From NCBI GenBank assembly GCA_027084145.1, contig JALWLM010000181.1, positions 1 to 5,689 on the forward strand: 5,689 nt of DNA, in the 5' to 3' direction. The stretch comes from Crocinitomicaceae bacterium. Lineage in GTDB: Bacteria; Bacteroidota; Bacteroidia; Flavobacteriales_D; Crocinitomicaceae. Below are positions 1 through 5,689 of the stretch, in pieces. The notes below the pieces were generated by a model. It was not told where the DNA came from. It saw only the letters and a program-made list of their open reading frames with translations, and ran no database searches. The position numbers and the translations under genes are program-made. Within the stretch, counting starts at the first letter, position 1, and the number at the start of each line of letters is the position of its first letter.

Positions 1-166
1 GATAGTAGCGTTTTGAGAGGTTAGCAGAGTAAGAAACGTCCAATAAGCTTTTTTCCTCTCCGTTGTCAGTTACAAACTTATTTGATTTTAAATAATCTTC
101 CTGCTTTTTTAGTTTACGTTTGGCGTTTGCCAGATCATTGATTGTTAATCCGTAATTAATTGACAT
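1..166 (-). CDS. Unknown protein after the secretin gene, N-terminal 55 residues only
   Basis: This open frame starts at the ATG at 166 and runs off the left edge, so only the first 55 codons are seen. The start is supported by a GAGG motif at 174-177, 7 nt upstream. The start lies inside the end of the preceding 59-aa gene (22-nt overlap, different frame), typical of translational coupling. The visible part is hydrophilic, has no signal peptide or membrane segment, and begins MSINYGLTINDLANAKRKLK. A Lys-rich, probably helical stretch follows at about residues 13-28 and the part ends with SKRYY. I do not recognise a family. By position it could be an accessory, regulatory or replication-related phage gene, but nothing visible favours one of these. 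Confidence 0.72.
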   Translation of the reverse strand, partial: MSINYGLTINDLANAKRKLKKQEDYLKSNKFVTDNGEEKSLLDVSYSANLSKRYY

Positions 167-324
167 TTCAAGTCCTCTTCTCTAAGAGATAAAACCACTT
201 TTACCATTTTTTCCAAATCCTCTTTTGTATAAAAACGCAAAGTAAAATCTCTAGATAATTCCAATATTTCATCTGAAGTAAGTGGAGCAACTATATTTAA
301 AAATTCTGATAATGTTACCTTCAT
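145..324 (-). CDS. Small hypothetical protein (59 aa) coupled to the secretin gene
   Basis: The ATG at 324 overlaps the secretin stop codon as TAATG (1-nt overlap), and GGAG at 333-336 lies 8 nt upstream. The frame is open for 59 codons to a TAA at 145-147. The product begins MKVTLSEFLNIVAPLTSDEI and is acidic to neutral. It has alternating hydrophobic and charged residues that suggest a small helical cytoplasmic protein, a short segment of mixed charge at about residues 30-42 (RFYTKEDLEKMVK), and one cysteine near the C-terminus. There is no signal peptide or membrane segment. I do not recognise the family. Tight coupling on both sides supports a real gene. A small regulatory or immunity-type role would be guesswork. 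Confidence 0.68.
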   Translation of the reverse strand: MKVTLSEFLNIVAPLTSDEILELSRDFTLRFYTKEDLEKMVKVVLSLREEDLKCQLITD

Positions 325-1574
325 TAGAATAACTCCATAGCAGTTTTATAAGCTTCTTTTGTTTCTCTTTTTACCGAACTGCTGTCAACAATTTCTATTA
401 AGATGTTTATGTTTTGATTTTCGTTGTTTTTTGAATTAAATTTAAAAAGATTTCCAAAATAAGGCAGATCAGAGAGGAAAGGAACGCCAGACTTTTCGAA
501 ATGATAAGAAGTCTTTTTAATACCAGTCAACAAGATTGGTTTACCTGCTGAAACCATTACCGAATTTCTATAAGATACTTTTTGAGTAATAGGCTTATCA
601 TCTTCAAGAGAGATCAGTTCATCTGATATAAGATTCAAATCAAGATAAACCCAATCATCTTTGATCTTAGGTTTGATTTTTATCTGAAGCCCTACATCTT
701 TATAATCAAACTGTTCAGTAATGGAGTTGGTTTGACTGTCCACGGTAGAAGTGGTTTTAAGATATGGAACATTTAAAACAGAGTTGACAGTAGATTCCAT
801 ACCATTGGTTAAAAGTATTGTGGGCTTTTGTAAAATGTTGATAAGGCTATATTCTTGCAATGCAGAAAGAGTAAATGCAAAATTAGCAGAAGTGGAAAGC
901 GTATAACTGTTTGATGTTCCGTCCTGAAGAGAAGTTAAAATATTTCCAACCGAAGAACTATAGTTAAAATTGAAATCTGATATTTTAGAACCGTAATTTA
1001 GTATATTTTTTCTATTAACTGAAAACATAGTTATCTTAATAGTTTTGTTTTGAACTTTATTGTCAGAGTGTTCTAATATTCTTTGAACCTGTCTATGATC
1101 TGCCAATGTTGCAGAGTAAGCAATAATATCCGACTGCTCCAAATATTCAAATTTAACATTAGGGAAAACGGATAAAGATTTAACAACATCTTCATTGGTT
1201 ATATTTTTAATACGGTAGGTGTAGAAGTGTAACTGATCTTCTGGGGCAGGTTTTGGGGTACGTGGAAGATCACGAACTATCTGCTGTCCCGGTACCTGCT
1301 TTATAAAATAAAAATCTCCTCTTTTATTGTATTGAAGTTCCAAATTGTTTTCAAAAAGTACAATTTTATAAAATTCGTAAATTTGACCCTTTTTCTGATA
1401 ATCAACAATATTAAATTCAACCGAATATTTAGGCAAATTTTTATCCAAATAGATATTTTTACCCAGATCATTGCTAGCTAATTCCGTAAGCTGTTTAAAG
1501 CTTATGAGATCACTAGAAAAAAGAGAGTCATTTAGACTAATTAAGAAAAGAAAACCCATTATTATTTTTTTCAT
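324..1574 (-). CDS. Phage-encoded outer-membrane secretin (pIV-like)
   Basis: This is the outer-membrane channel through which the filamentous virion is extruded, the counterpart of Ff pIV and a relative of type II/III secretins such as PulD. The 416 residues match pIV-sized secretins, so it looks complete. A signal peptide spans about residues 1-21 (MKK then a hydrophobic run). An N0-like domain follows (about 22-92), then a Pro-rich linker (about 95-113, RTPKPAPED), an N1-like domain (about 117-171) and the secretin core (about 177-398). Core hallmarks are LQKPTILLTNG (248-258), VGLQIKIKPKI (294-304), VSAGKPILLTGI (341-352) and GVPFLSDLPYFGNLFK (363-378), the last being the classic secretin signature. 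The start at 1574 has AGGAG at 1584-1588, 9 nt upstream, inside the end of the ATPase gene. The 38-nt overlap with that gene pairs the two partners of the export machine. Confidence 0.96.
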   Translation of the reverse strand: MKKIIMGFLFLISLNDSLFSSDLISFKQLTELASNDLGKNIYLDKNLPKYSVEFNIVDYQKKGQIYEFYKIVLFENNLELQYNKRGDFYFIKQVPGQQIVRDLPRTPKPAPEDQLHFYTYRIKNITNEDVVKSLSVFPNVKFEYLEQSDIIAYSATLADHRQVQRILEHSDNKVQNKTIKITMFSVNRKNILNYGSKISDFNFNYSSSVGNILTSLQDGTSNSYTLSTSANFAFTLSALQEYSLINILQKPTILLTNGMESTVNSVLNVPYLKTTSTVDSQTNSITEQFDYKDVGLQIKIKPKIKDDWVYLDLNLISDELISLEDDKPITQKVSYRNSVMVSAGKPILLTGIKKTSYHFEKSGVPFLSDLPYFGNLFKFNSKNNENQNINILIEIVDSSSVKRETKEAYKTAMELF

Positions 1575-2733
1575 TTTTTTTAGCTCCTAAAAATAAATTT
1601 ATAAAATCAGACGATACCAATAGGTAAACATTTGCAAAAGACTTACCAATCTTTGTTGAGTGCAGATATTTTGAATCAGTATTATCCAACAAGCCTTGTA
1701 GATCATCTATGTTAAATTCAATATTGTTTAATGTGTTTTTACAGACACTATTCAAACAGTTGAACTTAATATAAGTGAAACCCTTATATGAATTATTGGT
1801 AGCCTCAGCAGTAACTACATTACGTGCTGTTTGTTTTTGAATATGTTCCTTTTTAGGCATTGTATTTTTTTCAGGAAGAGGTTCAGACTCCCCAAAAGCA
1901 TAACGCTGAATCAAAACAACAGAAAACACAAGAAAAAGTAAAACTGCAAGAGAAATCAGAACATAGGGCAAAACAGTTGAAGAATTAAACTGTTTATCTC
2001 CCGCCTTATACATGTTGAAAATTTCTTGCTTCTTTTTTAATTTAACATTACCTACAAATGCACCGTATTTGGGATTCATATTAAAAGGATATTTTAAATG
2101 TTTTTGATATCTGAATTTAAAATTAAATATACCCTGTGAACCGTCCATAGCGTGCAAGAAAAAATGAACCCTATTTCGATAAAGTTTATGAATATCCTCA
2201 GGGTCTTGAGACATTAATATAATGTCTAAAAAAAGGTGTGCATGATAAGAGAGAAACCATAGTAGAAGCTTATTGGTTGATCTTGGTTCAAAATAGTTTG
2301 AAGCCTCATCAATAACAACAAGAACACGAAGATAGGGGGACTGTTTTTTTATTGGCTTTGTTGTATTTAACAAGGTGCGCTGGAAAAAAGATAAAGATTT
2401 TCTTTCCTTGATCTCTTCAAGATACTTATCATATAGAGGATTCTTTTTTAAAAAACCAATTTCAAGTAAATAATCAATGAAAAAATCGTCAAGCTCAATA
2501 ACTTTTTGAGCGTCATCTTTTCCCAGATCACTAGAGGCATTTTGAAAGAGATCGTGACAATTAGAAACAATTTCCATAATCTTATCAAAATTCAAAGGAC
2601 GAATCTTATCGGTAAGTTTCATTCCGTTAATGTTTGTGTAGATATGAGAATATGAATTAAGATTATCATGAATGTAATTAACAGCATAATAGCTTTTACC
2701 ACTCTTGGTTGGACCATCTAAGAAAATAATCAT
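1537..2733 (-). CDS. zot: Zot/pI-family phage assembly ATPase
   Basis: This inner-membrane ATPase drives filamentous phage assembly and extrusion together with the secretin (Ff pI; Zot of CTXphi). In the N-terminal cytoplasmic part, Walker A reads GPTKSGKS (residues 7-14) and Walker B reads VLVVIDEA (137-144). The following NYFEPR matches the N-F-x-x-R context seen after Walker B in Ff pI. MSQDPEDI (174-181) corresponds to the pI VQDLSIV region. One transmembrane helix lies at about 254-276, preceded by Lys-rich residues (232-249), leaving a periplasmic tail of about 120 residues containing two cysteines (326, 331). The start overlaps the pVI-like stop as TAATG with only a weak ribosome site, implying coupled translation. 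The spacing between Walker A and B is about 50 residues longer than in Ff pI. The family name Zot does not imply toxin activity here. Confidence 0.95.
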   Translation of the reverse strand: MIIFLDGPTKSGKSYYAVNYIHDNLNSYSHIYTNINGMKLTDKIRPLNFDKIMEIVSNCHDLFQNASSDLGKDDAQKVIELDDFFIDYLLEIGFLKKNPLYDKYLEEIKERKSLSFFQRTLLNTTKPIKKQSPYLRVLVVIDEASNYFEPRSTNKLLLWFLSYHAHLFLDIILMSQDPEDIHKLYRNRVHFFLHAMDGSQGIFNFKFRYQKHLKYPFNMNPKYGAFVGNVKLKKKQEIFNMYKAGDKQFNSSTVLPYVLISLAVLLFLVFSVVLIQRYAFGESEPLPEKNTMPKKEHIQKQTARNVVTAEATNNSYKGFTYIKFNCLNSVCKNTLNNIEFNIDDLQGLLDNTDSKYLHSTKIGKSFANVYLLVSSDFINLFLGAKKNEKNNNGFSFLN

Positions 2734-3092
2734 TAGTATGTACCCGAAAGAATAAGATTCTTTGTGAATATCGTTGTACGATAACCAAGAATAGCTATGA
2801 CAGCACTAGCCCAAACAGAAGCAAGCCCAACCAAAGCAACGAAAAAAGAAGTTAGAGCAACATCAATACCCAAAGCATGAATATAATAAAGAAAACAAGA
2901 AGAACCAGAACCACCATTAAACAATCTACCAAGATCATCAACCCCATTATTCACTAAAATCCAAAGAGAAAGAATTGCATTTCCTAAAAGATTGGCAAAA
3001 CCAGCAAGCAAGAAAATAAAACCAACAATAATTCCAACCCTAATAGAAATTTTCAACGCATCCGTAAGATTCCATACTGGAAATCCAAACAT
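2733..3092 (-). CDS. pVI-like minor virion membrane protein
   Basis: This is a 119-aa, very hydrophobic protein located between the adsorption protein and the ATPase, exactly where gene VI (or its DUF2523-type equivalents) sits in Ff and related inoviruses. pVI forms the terminal cap with pIII and helps release the finished virion from the inner membrane. Visible parts are a short N-terminal amphipathic stretch (MFGFPVWNLTDAL), a long hydrophobic region at about 19-48, a Gly/Ser-rich polar loop with a single cysteine (about 58-66, FNGGSGSSC) and a second long hydrophobic region at about 67-104, then a basic tail. GGGG at 3099-3102 lies 6 nt before the ATG. There is no cleavable signal peptide, as expected for pVI. 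The assignment rests on size, topology and position rather than recognised motifs. Confidence 0.78.
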   Translation of the reverse strand: MFGFPVWNLTDALKISIRVGIIVGFIFLLAGFANLLGNAILSLWILVNNGVDDLGRLFNGGSGSSCFLYYIHALGIDVALTSFFVALVGLASVWASAVIAILGYRTTIFTKNLILSGTY

Positions 3093-3109
3093 AATAAACC
3101 CCTTTTACT

Positions 3110-4801
3110 TTAAATAAATAACCACTGTACACGCTGTGTAACATCAGCATAAGCACGAACAGAAAGAACAATCAGTAAATAAGTCAAAGACAAATTTAAA
3201 ATTAATAACATGATGGGACGAAGATATTGAACAAATAAATCAAAACCCTTTTGAAAATCAGCAGATTGACCATAAACAAAAGTAGAAAGATCGCAAGACC
3301 CAGAAGCCGAAAAAGTAGGAGCATTCATTCCACCGATAACATCTTGAATACTTGAAAACATCTCAGAATATGAAGCTATCATGTTATCCCCAGCCTCTGA
3401 AAGTTCATCTAGAAGAGAACTTAACTCAGCTTCTTTATCCGAAGTATCAGGAGATAACTTATCACTAATTTCACGCAAAATACCATTAGTCTCAGACAAG
3501 TCTATTGGAGACTTATTATTAATGGAATCATTTAGGGTATCAAGCTTATTGGCTAAATTAGTATTCATTCCCGTAATACGAGAACCTAAATTATTATTTA
3601 TTTCATCTAGCTTTGTATTTAAGTTTTTAGCATTGTTTGAGAGAACACTTGAAAGATCTCCTGCAACCTCTTTTAATGTTTCATCTTTTGCCAGTGTGTC
3701 AAGAGCCAAATCCAAAGAAGTTGTATTTGAATCCAGATCAGCCGTAGTATTTGAATCCGTCTCAGTTCCTGAATCATCAGTAGGAGGAGTGGTTGAGTTA
3801 GTTTCAGAATAATAATAACATGCTACCGTAGTACCATCTGGACAAGAATAGGTCCAACCATTAAAAGAGAGACAATCCCCAAAAGACATTAAGTCTTGAA
3901 ATGGAACATCAAAAAGAGTCGCAGGATAAGCACAAATAAAATCCTGATCTCCCCCATCAGAAGTTGAGTTAGAATCTGAATCTATCGGCGGAACAGTAAT
4001 ATTATCATCTTCAGGAGGAAGTTCAGGAGGATTGATACATTGGCGAGTTAAGGTATAATCATCAGCAGGAACAAGGGGCAAATTACAATCAGACATTTGA
4101 CAAGACAGCGAATTGGTATTGAAGTATTCGGGTGGCAAACATTTTACACAATCCCTACCATCTGAAGTAGGAAAATAACCCTCTTCACAACCACATTGGG
4201 TAGGACTTATTGGCAAAGAATTTGTACCAGGGCAACGAGTACATTCATTGTTATATAAAATTTCATCAGGTGCACACTCAATAGTATCTATTGGAATAAA
4301 ACATTGAGAAGTAATGCAGCAGTTAGTTTTAGAAACTGGCATATAAGAACCACCAATAGAACTACACTGATTCATTTTATCGGTAACTTGTTCGGGAGAA
4401 TCTGAACAAGACATAGAGGGAACAATAGAAGAGGGCTTGAAAAGAGAAGTGTCTATATCATAGGTTTCATCAGGAGAGTTACAACCTTGACATTCTATTT
4501 TTATTGTAGTGTAAGTAAAAGTTGTAAACCAGCTACTATCGACTTCAAAATTAGAAGTAGAAGTAGTTTTGTATGAGTGTGATACATAATAATACCCATC
4601 AGCATATCTAGTACTGGAACCACAAGTAGCAGGATAATTATAATAAGTACCACTAATTGTAGTTTCAGTTTCAGTAGTACCCAAATCTATTAAAGTTTCA
4701 CCATCTGCACAAACAAGACATTCTGATTCTTCTATTGAAAAACCCCGAACAGTAAAGAAAGCTATAAAGATAAACAGATATACGAATATTGATCTACGCA
4801 T
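3110..4801 (-). CDS. pIII-like host-adsorption minor coat protein, cysteine-rich
   Basis: This is the likely receptor-binding and entry protein at the virion tip, held in the inner membrane before assembly. The 563 residues show: a signal peptide (about 1-22, MRR then a hydrophobic run); a Thr/Ser/Tyr-rich and Cys-containing N-terminal domain (about 23-165); an EGF/TNFR-like Cys cluster at about 176-255 with spacings such as CTRC, CGC and CVKC; an acidic Pro/Asp/Ser linker (about 257-287); a second Cys-containing segment (290-328); an acidic Ser/Thr/Asn/Asp spacer (about 332-365); a helical or coiled-coil-prone region (about 366-490); and a hydrophobic anchor (about 528-549) before a short basic tail. 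I count 25 cysteines, 24 of them between 28 and 328. The layout resembles pIII and TspB-like phage proteins. AGGAA at 4808-4812 sets the start. The gap to the gene before is 2 nt. Confidence 0.85.
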   Translation of the reverse strand: MRRSIFVYLFIFIAFFTVRGFSIEESECLVCADGETLIDLGTTETETTISGTYYNYPATCGSSTRYADGYYYVSHSYKTTSTSNFEVDSSWFTTFTYTTIKIECQGCNSPDETYDIDTSLFKPSSIVPSMSCSDSPEQVTDKMNQCSSIGGSYMPVSKTNCCITSQCFIPIDTIECAPDEILYNNECTRCPGTNSLPISPTQCGCEEGYFPTSDGRDCVKCLPPEYFNTNSLSCQMSDCNLPLVPADDYTLTRQCINPPELPPEDDNITVPPIDSDSNSTSDGGDQDFICAYPATLFDVPFQDLMSFGDCLSFNGWTYSCPDGTTVACYYYSETNSTTPPTDDSGTETDSNTTADLDSNTTSLDLALDTLAKDETLKEVAGDLSSVLSNNAKNLNTKLDEINNNLGSRITGMNTNLANKLDTLNDSINNKSPIDLSETNGILREISDKLSPDTSDKEAELSSLLDELSEAGDNMIASYSEMFSSIQDVIGGMNAPTFSASGSCDLSTFVYGQSADFQKGFDLFVQYLRPIMLLILNLSLTYLLIVLSVRAYADVTQRVQWLFI

Positions 4802-4803
4802 GG

Positions 4804-4920
4804 TTAATTCCTAAACAGTGCAAAAGCAGTAAATGCAGGTGCAAGAATTGCTGTCATGTAAACATAAACAGAAAAAAAGAAGTTGAATGAAACATTGGTT
4901 GTAAATTCAATTACAGACAT
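4804..4920 (-). CDS. Small hydrophobic phage protein (38 aa), candidate pVII/pIX-like tip protein
   Basis: The ATG at 4920 is followed by 38 sense codons and a TAA at 4804-4806. A strong GGGGAG at 4930-4935, inside the end of the preceding gene, lies 9 nt upstream. The product starts MSVIEFTTNVSFNFFF, then has a hydrophobic helix through about residue 36 with a central Ala-Pro-Ala, and ends in a basic RN. Size and topology match Ff pVII and pIX (about 32-33 aa, no signal peptide), which cap the virion end that leaves the cell first. It shares an EFTxN start, length and topology with the other 38-aa protein at 5291-5407. The gaps to both neighbours are 2 nt. The exact role (pVII, pIX or another inner-membrane factor) cannot be decided from sequence alone. 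Confidence 0.75.
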   Translation of the reverse strand: MSVIEFTTNVSFNFFFSVYVYMTAILAPAFTAFALFRN

Positions 4921-4922
4921 TT

Positions 4923-5288
4923 TTATTTTCTCCCCATCAAAACAGATATAAATAAAATCAAAAACATAAAAGAAAAACCCATTAAATTACCAATAAAAGC
5001 CATTTGATAATTAAATTGATTTTCCGAAAGCTGAAGATATTCCAAATCTTTTTTTAGATAACAGCCACCATCTACAAACTCATAGCCATCAAGAAGATCA
5101 TCAAAAGATAATCGTTTATCGCAAACATTGTCACCAGTATGTCTGTCGATATAGCAAAGACCTGAACTATCCTGATAAGGTTCGACACTATAAATGCAAT
5201 GATTTGAAGTTCTAGTGTTTAAGTAGTCAGCATTAGAATAAGTAGTTAAAAGAAAAAAGAAAAACATCAAAAAAAGAAACTGTTTCAT
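4923..5288 (-). CDS. Secreted, C-terminally membrane-anchored protein of unknown function (121 aa)
   Basis: I do not recognise a family. A signal peptide is clear at about residues 1-20 (MKQ, a Phe/Leu-rich core, then SNA before D21). A periplasmic domain of about 75 residues follows, with four cysteines (31, 45, 56, 76) that could form two disulfides. A hydrophobic segment at about 96-118 then ends in a basic GRK, so the topology is type I with the small domain in the periplasm. This is what a membrane-stored virion protein would look like. GAGGT at 5296-5300, 7 nt upstream, supports the start. The gene ends 2 nt before the next ATG and begins 2 nt after the previous stop, sitting between the two 38-aa hydrophobic genes and ahead of the adsorption gene. 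It may be a minor virion component or an accessory to adsorption. Confidence 0.85.
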   Translation of the reverse strand: MKQFLFLMFFFFLLTTYSNADYLNTRTSNHCIYSVEPYQDSSGLCYIDRHTGDNVCDKRLSFDDLLDGYEFVDGGCYLKKDLEYLQLSENQFNYQMAFIGNLMGFSFMFLILFISVLMGRK

Positions 5289-5290
5289 AA

Positions 5291-5407
5291 TTAAGACCTC
5301 ATTATTTTAATTGCGTGAGGAATCCCCCAGACAGAAGCAAAATATAAAGCAAACAAACCAAACAACTGGCTAAATGCTAAATAATTTATTGTAAATTCCA
5401 TTGTCAT
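5291..5407 (-). CDS. Small hydrophobic phage protein (38 aa), candidate pVII/pIX-like tip protein
   Basis: The frame opens at the ATG at 5407 and closes with a TAA at 5291-5293. An in-frame second ATG at 5401 is an alternative start. AAGG at 5415-5418, 7 nt upstream, favours 5407. The product begins MTMEFTINYLAFSQLFGLF, has one hydrophobic helix to about residue 30 (ending VWGIP), and a basic C-terminus (HAIKIMRS). It lacks a signal peptide. Size, topology and position beside the major coat gene resemble Ff pVII and pIX. The EFTxN start and the 38-aa length are shared with the protein at 4804-4920, including 10 identical bases (TTGTAAATTC on the plus strand) at 5389-5398 and 4899-4908. Probably an inner-membrane-stored minor virion protein. 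Confidence 0.76.
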   Translation of the reverse strand: MTMEFTINYLAFSQLFGLFALYFASVWGIPHAIKIMRS

Positions 5408-5419
5408 TTTTAAACCTTT

Positions 5420-5442
5420 TTAAGGAGGAGAATCCCCCTTAA
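5420..5442 (-). promoter_or_regulatory. Perfect-ended hairpin between the major coat gene and the downstream operon
   Basis: Read on the minus strand, TTAAGGGGG and CTCCTTAA-type arms can pair over about 9 bp (one G-U pair) around a 5-nt loop, 10 bases after the coat stop codon. A-rich rather than U-rich sequence follows, so it is not a typical intrinsic terminator. In Ff, a terminator and mRNA processing around gene VIII keep coat protein far more abundant than downstream products. This hairpin sits in the equivalent place and may protect the 3' end of the coat transcript or attenuate readthrough. The base of the stem abuts the ribosome site of the next gene, so it could also tune translation. 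Confidence 0.55.
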
Positions 5443-5451
5443 TTCAAATCG

Positions 5452-5682
5452 TTAAGATTTGTTTGTAAGAGCAACAGATTTTCTGATACCCCAGATAACA
5501 GCTGAACCAGCAATAACAACACCCGCAATCAGTAAAACTTCAGTTGTTGAAACATCAATACTCTGATCGTAAACAGAAGCAGCAGCAGCACTTGCAGATT
5601 GAGCACCTACAACAACACCAGCTGCAACCGCAGCAACTTTAGCTTTTGTACTTCTAAAAGCACGTTCAATACGTCTCATCAT
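5452..5682 (-). CDS. Major coat protein precursor (pVIII-like)
   Basis: The 76-aa precursor forms the helical shell of the filament, stored in the inner membrane before assembly. It has a strongly basic N-terminus (MMRRIERAFRSTKAK), an Ala/Val-rich signal core and a likely signal peptidase site after about residue 32 (SASA before AAASVYDQ). That leaves a mature chain of about 44 residues. The mature chain has the classic pVIII three-part pattern: an acidic amphipathic N-terminal part (D39, D43, E48), a hydrophobic helix (about 49-66, VLLIAGVVIAGSAVIWGI) and a basic C-terminus (R67, K68, K75) that would face the DNA. Two adjacent ATGs (5682 and 5679) are possible starts. Only 7 upstream bases are visible, so the ribosome site and promoter lie outside. 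No family-level sequence match is claimed; the call rests on architecture and context. Confidence 0.9.
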   Translation of the reverse strand: MMRRIERAFRSTKAKVAAVAAGVVVGAQSASAAAASVYDQSIDVSTTEVLLIAGVVIAGSAVIWGIRKSVALTNKS

Positions 5683-5689
5683 TCCGTAT

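Larger units (their letters stand above)
1..5689 (-). mobile_element. Filamentous phage (inovirus) or inoprophage structural/assembly module, partial
   Basis: Co-directional genes appear in an order close to the Ff and CTXphi modules: major coat, small hydrophobic proteins, large adsorption protein, pVI-like protein, Zot/pI ATPase, secretin. The Walker A and B motifs of the ATPase and the secretin signature of the last gene are clear in the sequence. The coat and adsorption genes are called from size, topology and position. No integrase, att repeat, replication initiator or single-stranded DNA-binding gene is visible, so the element is incomplete here. The window cannot show whether it is integrated, episomal or from a free virion. 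The left edge cuts a gene and the right edge lies 7 bases upstream of the coat gene. Confidence 0.93.

Noticed and set aside
324..1574. Chromosomal type II secretion or type IV pilus secretin
   Set aside because: Size, a short N-terminal region with only N0- and N1-like domains, and the immediately adjacent Zot gene fit a phage pIV. No other secretion-system genes are present.
1537..2733. Zonula occludens toxin (virulence factor)
   Set aside because: The Zot name is inherited from the CTXphi protein. Here the Walker motifs, membrane helix and context indicate the phage assembly ATPase, and nothing visible supports toxin activity.
3381..3812. 143-codon open frame on the plus strand
   Set aside because: It lies wholly antisense to the adsorption gene, in its Ser/Thr/Asp-rich spacer and helical region. 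The product is a low-complexity Ser/Val/Leu-rich string, there is no plausible ribosome site or neighbouring plus-strand gene, and it reads as a compositional shadow.
5422..5430. Plus-strand AAGGAGGAG as a ribosome binding site
   Set aside because: No plus-strand reading frame follows it. It is one arm of the hairpin acting on the minus strand.
5420..5442. Intrinsic terminator ending the coat transcript
   Set aside because: The stem is good, but neither strand has a following T-run, and the downstream genes start within a few bases. I report it as a hairpin of uncertain role instead.

Overview
The window looks like most of the structural and assembly half of a filamentous phage (Inoviridae, Ff/CTXphi-like) genome or an integrated inoprophage. 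Every supported gene lies on the minus strand. They read from the right edge (major coat protein) to the left edge (a gene cut off by the window) as one tightly packed operon. Gaps are usually 2 to 17 nt, and several junctions overlap. The DNA is clearly A+T rich, and the proteins are rich in Lys, Asn, Ile and Phe. That would fit a low-GC Gram-negative host, possibly a Campylobacterota (Arcobacter/Sulfurimonas-like) lineage. The host guess rests only on composition and protein flavour and is weak. A Gram-negative host is well supported, because the phage carries an outer-membrane secretin.

Layout in transcription order: (1) 5452-5682, a pVIII-like major coat protein with a long signal peptide. 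(2) 5420-5442, a strong hairpin just after it. (3) 5291-5407, a 38-aa hydrophobic protein. (4) 4923-5288, a 121-aa secreted, C-terminally anchored protein with four cysteines. (5) 4804-4920, a second 38-aa hydrophobic protein resembling the first. (6) 3110-4801, a large cysteine-rich pIII-like adsorption protein with a C-terminal membrane anchor. (7) 2733-3092, a pVI-like membrane protein. (8) 1537-2733, the Zot/pI assembly ATPase. (9) 324-1574, the pIV-like secretin. (10) 145-324, a 59-aa unknown protein. (11) 1-166, the N-terminal part of another unknown protein.

Working model, from known filamentous-phage biology: the major coat and small hydrophobic proteins wait in the inner membrane. 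The Zot-like ATPase spans the inner membrane and drives extrusion through the secretin channel in the outer membrane. The pVI-like and pIII-like proteins cap one virion end, and pIII binds the host receptor. The two 38-aa proteins are candidates for the opposite (pVII/pIX) cap. No replication initiator, single-stranded DNA-binding protein, integrase, integration site or origin is visible, so the genome continues beyond at least one edge.

The least explained parts are the secreted 121-aa protein between the two small hydrophobic proteins, the two short genes after the secretin, the roughly 50-residue enlargement of the Zot ATPase domain, and the elaborate cysteine-rich pIII ectodomain.
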